Of a DNA stretch of 26,265 bases, positions 22,643 through 26,265 are shown one piece after another. The stretch covers positions 1-26,265 of the forward strand of contig JAAXQD010000030.1 of assembly GCA_012974475.1 (NCBI GenBank). The letters run 5' to 3'. Below the pieces are notes generated by a model that was not told the origin of the DNA, did no database searches, and saw only the letters and a program-made list of their open reading frames with translations. The stretch is from Desulfobacterales bacterium. GTDB lineage: Bacteria; Desulfobacterota; Desulfobacteria; Desulfobacterales; UBA11574. The number at the start of each line of letters is the position of its first letter. Within the stretch, counting starts at the first letter, position 1. A program made the position numbers and the translations under genes.

Positions 22643-23490
22643 TGCCGCCTCCGGCCTCTTTTGAGTACCAGGTAAACAATCAAAAGACTATAAACGATGG
22701 TGTCCGTTGACGTATAGGTAAAGAAAAAACCGGCAAACGACTCTAAAAGCCCCAGAAGCAGTCCGGCCACGGCCGGGCCCCGAAGATTCCCCATACCTCC
22801 GGCCACCACGATAAAAAGCGCTTTAAGTGTCAAGTCGAGCCCGTCTCTGGGGCCCAGAGGATACAGGACGGAATAGAAAATGCCGGCCAGCCCGGCCATA
22901 ATCGTGGCCAAACCCAGGGCGCTCATGGAGGTGATACCCGGGTTTATTCCGTAAAGGGATGCGGTCTCTTGATCCTGTGATAGAGCTCGCATGGACCTAC
23001 CCCGGTCGGTTTTTTTTAGAAAAAGGGTGGAAAGCCCGATGGTGATGGCAGCCATTCCCATTAAAACCGCTCTCAGGCCCGGAATTTTAAGGTTAAAAAG
23101 GTTGAAAGTCGGGAAAGAAAAATATGTAGATATGGGCTCCCAGCCCTGCCACCATACAAACAGATCCTCCAGGATGAACGCCACTCCCAAGCTTGCGATT
23201 AGAGAGGCAACGACGCCTTCGGACTGGGAAAGGTTGCGGAACGGCGTCACGATGATCAGATGCAGGATGAATCCAAGGCATAGAAAGATCGGCGTAGCCA
23301 GGACGCAAAAAATCCACGGAGAAAAAGGGTGCAGAACCAGAGATTTTTTATAGAGTATCGCCCCCAGTACAGCCAGGCTTCCGTGGGCAAGGTTGAGCAC
23401 CCCCATTATCCCGAATGCCAGCGAAAGACCTACCGCCAGCAGAGCGTATACGCCTCCAAGGAAGAGGCCGCTGATGAGAACTTGAATCAC
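22639..23490 (-). CDS. livH: Branched-chain-type ABC transporter permease LivH
   Basis: A 283-residue permease of the LivH family. The N-terminus VIQVLISGLFLGGVYALLAVGLSL and the motif MGVLNLAHGSLAVLGA are diagnostic, and the loop RALSQDQETASLYGINP is the ABC-contact region. About eight hydrophobic helices follow the usual order. The frame extends to 23562 with TTG or ATG starts, but the extra 24 residues have no ribosome site and do not fit the family; the GTG at 23490 gives the normal start, though its AGAAG site is weak. It lies about 160 bases after the binding-protein gene and overlaps livM by four bases, so the three genes form one operon. Confidence 0.87.
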   Translation of the reverse strand: MIQVLISGLFLGGVYALLAVGLSLAFGIMGVLNLAHGSLAVLGAILYKKSLVLHPFSPWIFCVLATPIFLCLGFILHLIIVTPFRNLSQSEGVVASLIASLGVAFILEDLFVWWQGWEPISTYFSFPTFNLFNLKIPGLRAVLMGMAAITIGLSTLFLKKTDRGRSMRALSQDQETASLYGINPGITSMSALGLATIMAGLAGIFYSVLYPLGPRDGLDLTLKALFIVVAGGMGNLRGPAVAGLLLGLLESFAGFFFTYTSTDTIVYSLLIVYLVLKRGRRRQ

Positions 23491-23649
23491 ACTGGGTCTT
23501 CTTTTAACGTCGGAAAGCCCGAAGGCTGTTAATATAAAAATTCTACCTGAATTCAGCATCAAGAACTCAGATCTTATCTAAGTTGAGCGTTTCAAAAAGA
23601 AATTATATTTATAGTACACCGGCGCAATTTGAAACACTCAATTTAGCTC

Positions 23650-24858
23650 CTAGTTTCTTGTGCCTGGATAACGGTGAGGAGCGGTGGCAATCTGAGACGG
23701 CCAGATAATGTGATATTTACCGTTAATGATCTGGGACGGATAGGTGTTGATGGTGCCCACTCCGTTTTCGGCGAAGCTCACCACACCGCCGATAGTCATG
23801 ACCTTGAGTTTTTTTAAAGTCGGCATCAGCTTCTTCTTGTCGAGGCTTCCGGCCCTTTCAATGGCCTGGGTCGCCACTTCGAATGCCATCATGTAGGCCG
23901 GTGCCCATGGAAAGTCATCGAGGCTGATGCCGGAGCGCTCCATGACCGCCACGAATCGCTCGGGATGTCCATAATCCATTCCCTGTGTCCAGTAGGACTG
24001 CCCGACCACGCCTTCTGCACCAGGGCCCAGCCCCTTTTTGAAAACGCCGCCGTGGTGGATGACATGAAATTCTTTGGGGTTCAGGTCCAGCTCTCTGGCC
24101 TGACGCATAAATGCTATTGAAAACGGTACATTGGCAGAAACAAAAACAATATCCGGGGAGGTCTCCTGGATCTTCACGATGGCCGCGGTGAAATCATGGG
24201 TACCCGCCGGAAGTACTTTGAGGAGAACCTCTTTCAATCCAGCCGTTTCCGAAAGCTTTTTGGCACCCCGATATACGCCCTTGGGATGCAGGGTGTCTTC
24301 GACCACAAAAGCAACGGTTTTAGCCTGTCCTTCAGCCTCGATCATGTCCCAGTAGCGGTGGGTATACAGCGGGGCCTTGTCGATGACGCATACGACCCAT
24401 TGGAAGCCACGGTTGTATATTTTATGGGAATTGGCGCAGATGGCAATAAACGGAACCTTATTCTCTTCCGCGGCTATGCTGGCCGCAAACGTAACCGGAC
24501 TGGAATAGGGCCCTAACAGAATATCTGCTTTGTCCACGGAAATCAGCCTTTCATAAAACTTTCGGGCGGTGGGACCGTCGCTCTTGTCATCATATACGAT
24601 GAACCTGATGGGGAGTCTTGATCCCGCCGCTTTGACATATATACCGCCCTGACCGTTGATTTCCGCAGCATAAGCATCCATCAGCTGTTTAAAAGGTCCC
24701 ACTTCCGTGGAAAACTTGCCGCTCATGGATACCGTGGCCCCGATTCTTATTTCCTTGGGTGTTTCGGCCCAGGTGGAACCTGCCAGTACGGTAATGATGC
24801 CGAATGTTAAAATGCTGACCAACCACACGAACGATTCGCTGTATTTTAACGTCTTCAT
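23650..24858 (-). CDS. ABC transporter substrate-binding protein (periplasmic, Leu/Ile/Val-type)
   Basis: A 402-residue exported protein of the type I periplasmic binding family. The signal peptide runs from MKTLKYSE through a hydrophobic core (WLVSILTFGIITVLAG) to cleavage at STWA|ETPKE. After it come IRIGATVSMSGKF, INGQGGIYV, FIVYDDKSD, a DILLGPYSSPV hinge strand and IVFVSANVPFSIAFMRQA, all standard for LivJ-like and aromatic-acid-binding relatives. The true start is the ATG at 24858, eight bases after GGAGG; the longer frame would start within the ribosome-site region. The ligand is unknown: members of this group in anaerobes bind amino acids, aromatic acids or short-chain acids. An intrinsic-terminator-like hairpin sits just upstream of the ribosome site. 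Confidence 0.9.
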   Translation of the reverse strand: MKTLKYSESFVWLVSILTFGIITVLAGSTWAETPKEIRIGATVSMSGKFSTEVGPFKQLMDAYAAEINGQGGIYVKAAGSRLPIRFIVYDDKSDGPTARKFYERLISVDKADILLGPYSSPVTFAASIAAEENKVPFIAICANSHKIYNRGFQWVVCVIDKAPLYTHRYWDMIEAEGQAKTVAFVVEDTLHPKGVYRGAKKLSETAGLKEVLLKVLPAGTHDFTAAIVKIQETSPDIVFVSANVPFSIAFMRQARELDLNPKEFHVIHHGGVFKKGLGPGAEGVVGQSYWTQGMDYGHPERFVAVMERSGISLDDFPWAPAYMMAFEVATQAIERAGSLDKKKLMPTLKKLKVMTIGGVVSFAENGVGTINTYPSQIINGKYHIIWPSQIATAPHRYPGTRN

Positions 24859-24873
24859 TTCTCTTTCCTCCAT

Positions 24874-24905
24874 AAAAAAAGGACCACCCCGAGTCGGGAT
24901 GGCCC
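24874..24905 (-). terminator. Terminator-like hairpin immediately before the binding-protein gene
   Basis: On the minus strand GGGCCATCCCGA pairs with TCGGGGTGGTCC over up to twelve positions (with two G-U wobbles), followed by TTTTTTT. The wobbles pair only in minus-strand RNA, fixing the direction. It ends four to eight bases before the GGAGG ribosome site of the substrate-binding gene. It can be read as the terminator of msrAB (145 bases upstream) or as an attenuator in the transporter leader. Confidence 0.7.
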
Positions 24906-25048
24906 TTTGGCCTGAGCATAACTCTTAAATAGTCATTCCAATTTTGACTCATTCGTACACCAGGGCACGTTTTTTGTCAAGGAATAACCTGTTTTTGGCG
25001 CTGCTTTTAAAACTATAAAGAGAAAATCCGGAATCGAGCTCAGGCCGA

Positions 25049-26254
25049 CTACTTAAACAACTTCCGGTATTGGCCGTAGCCTTCTTTTTCCAGACTTTTT
25101 GCCGGAATAAAGCGCAAAGCCGCACTGTTGATGCAGTAACGCAGGCCTGTGGGTGCCGGGCCGTCGTCGAACACGTGCCCCAGGTGGCTGTCACCGTGGC
25201 GGCTGCGAACCTCGGTCCGCTCGGTCCACAGGGTCCGGTCGGTTTTCTCCACAATGTTCTCCGGTTCCAGAGGCCGCGTGAAACTGGGCCAGCCCGTACC
25301 TGACTCGAACTTGTCCTTGGCGCTGAACAGGGGTTCCCCACTGACGATGTCCACATAGATGCCCGCCTCGTGATTATTCCAGTATTCGTTGTTATAGGCC
25401 GGTTCGGTGCCATTCCGGCGCGTGACCTTGTACTGTATGGGGTTCAGGCGCATCTTCAACGCGTCGTCGTCGGGCCGGGTATACGGGGGCATGGCGGCGG
25501 ACGTTTGGGTCATCGTCGTATTCGATTCACCATCCATCGTGTTTTTTACACCGGATTTCATCTCGCCTTCCATGTTCTCCTTCATCATGTCCGGGGACGG
25601 TCCGTCTTTTTCCATGCCGGTCTCGAGGTCCGCCCAGGTCTTTTCAAGAAACTGGTCGCGGCCGGACCCGGAACGGTACCACTTATATCGGATCGGGTTT
25701 TTCTTATAATAGTCCTGATGGTAGTCCTCGGCCCGATAGAAATCGGCTAGGGGGAGAATGTCCGTGGCGATGGGCTTGTCGAATCGGGCTGAGGCCGCCA
25801 GGCGCTGCTTGGATTTTTCGGCCAAGCGCTTTTCACCTTCGCTTGCGTAGAAGATGGCGCTCCGGTACTGAGTGCCCCGGTCTACGAACTGGCCGCCCGG
25901 ATCCGTGGGATCCACGTGCTTCCAGAACACCTCCAGCAGTTTCTCGTAGCTGATCCTGGCCGGATCGTAGATCACTTTCACGGCCTCTATGTGGCCGGTA
26001 CCGCCTCCGGAGACCTGCTTGTAGGTCGGCTTTTGGACATGGCCGCCGGTGTAGCCGGAAATGACTTCGATGACACCGTCGACCTTCTCAAAATCCGATT
26101 CCGTGCACCAGAAACAGCCGCCGGCAAATACAGCTGATGCGGTGTTCCCGGCTCGGTCGTTCATGGGCGTGTTCTTATGATCCATGCTCATGAGTTGGTG
26201 ATAGCCGAAAAAAATCATTACCAAAAGAGTGATTGCGAAGTAAATGGGTTTCAT
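25049..26254 (-). CDS. msrAB: MsrA-MsrB fusion, membrane-anchored methionine sulfoxide reductase
   Basis: A 401-residue fusion. Residues 4-20 are a hydrophobic signal anchor, so the enzyme should face the periplasm. The MsrA domain (about 38-205) has GCFWC with catalytic C47, and reduces methionine-S-sulfoxide. A 42-residue linker (214-255) holds eight methionines. The MsrB domain (about 265-400) reduces the R form; RYCINSAALRF carries catalytic C374. It lacks the two CxxC zinc motifs of zinc-type MsrB and has Thr320 in SGTGWPSF where many MsrBs have a resolving Cys. Only three cysteines (47, 50, 374) exist in the whole protein. GGAGG lies six bases before the ATG at 26254. Its promoter is beyond the window. 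Confidence 0.93.
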   Translation of the reverse strand: MKPIYFAITLLVMIFFGYHQLMSMDHKNTPMNDRAGNTASAVFAGGCFWCTESDFEKVDGVIEVISGYTGGHVQKPTYKQVSGGGTGHIEAVKVIYDPARISYEKLLEVFWKHVDPTDPGGQFVDRGTQYRSAIFYASEGEKRLAEKSKQRLAASARFDKPIATDILPLADFYRAEDYHQDYYKKNPIRYKWYRSGSGRDQFLEKTWADLETGMEKDGPSPDMMKENMEGEMKSGVKNTMDGESNTTMTQTSAAMPPYTRPDDDALKMRLNPIQYKVTRRNGTEPAYNNEYWNNHEAGIYVDIVSGEPLFSAKDKFESGTGWPSFTRPLEPENIVEKTDRTLWTERTEVRSRHGDSHLGHVFDDGPAPTGLRYCINSAALRFIPAKSLEKEGYGQYRKLFK

Positions 26255-26265
26255 GGTCAACCTCC

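Overview
The window looks like chromosomal DNA of an anaerobic Desulfobacterota bacterium, probably a Desulfobacterales-type sulfate reducer. The basis is a tungsten/molybdenum aldehyde:ferredoxin oxidoreductase, a 4-hydroxybutyryl-CoA-dehydratase-like enzyme beside a multi-cluster Fe-S protein, a LivHM-type transporter, an HD-GYP-like/HEAT gene pair and many small conserved proteins typical of that phylum. This placement is inference from gene content; no rRNA, tRNA, CRISPR array, integrase or transposase is visible.

Left end (1-3300): a cytosolic SUMF1-fold protein (-), a 54-residue zinc-ribbon protein, a 36-codon remnant of a quinone oxidoreductase gene and a DUF6122-like membrane protein (all +), then the overlapping shikimate-pathway pair aroE-aroK (-).

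Central operon (3702-8978, +): a MoaD-like sulfur carrier, an SCP2-like protein, the aldehyde oxidoreductase, an AMP-forming acyl-CoA synthetase (4-base overlap) and a secreted zinc phospholipase C/S1-P1-type protein. The first four read as an aldehyde-to-acid-to-acyl-CoA module with its own pterin-sulfur carrier and a possible hydrophobic-ligand protein. Next come aroC, an isochorismatase-like hydrolase and the KH protein KhpA.

11877-14939 (+): a winged-helix/poly-cysteine/2x[4Fe-4S] protein, a 4-hydroxybutyryl-CoA-dehydratase-like enzyme and a small conserved protein. Together with the AOR operon this suggests flavin/Fe-S radical and ferredoxin chemistry on CoA thioesters, but the substrates cannot be read from the sequence.

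14971-19466: an MFS transporter (-), an imperfect palindrome of about 165 bp, a SLOG-like protein (-), DarP/YjgA (+) and an HD-domain protein (-). The HD gene overlaps an upstream HEAT-type gene (to 21402), and the two proteins appear to share an N-terminal domain.

Right end (21716-26254, -): a branched-chain-type ABC importer (substrate-binding protein, LivH, LivM) without ATPase genes, and a membrane-anchored MsrA-MsrB fusion with only three cysteines. An intrinsic-terminator-like hairpin sits directly in front of the binding-protein gene. Start codons were moved from the longest possible ORF to one with a better ribosome-binding site or family fit for the SUMF1 protein, AroE, the isochorismatase-like protein, MFS, the HEAT protein, LivH, the binding protein and MsrAB.
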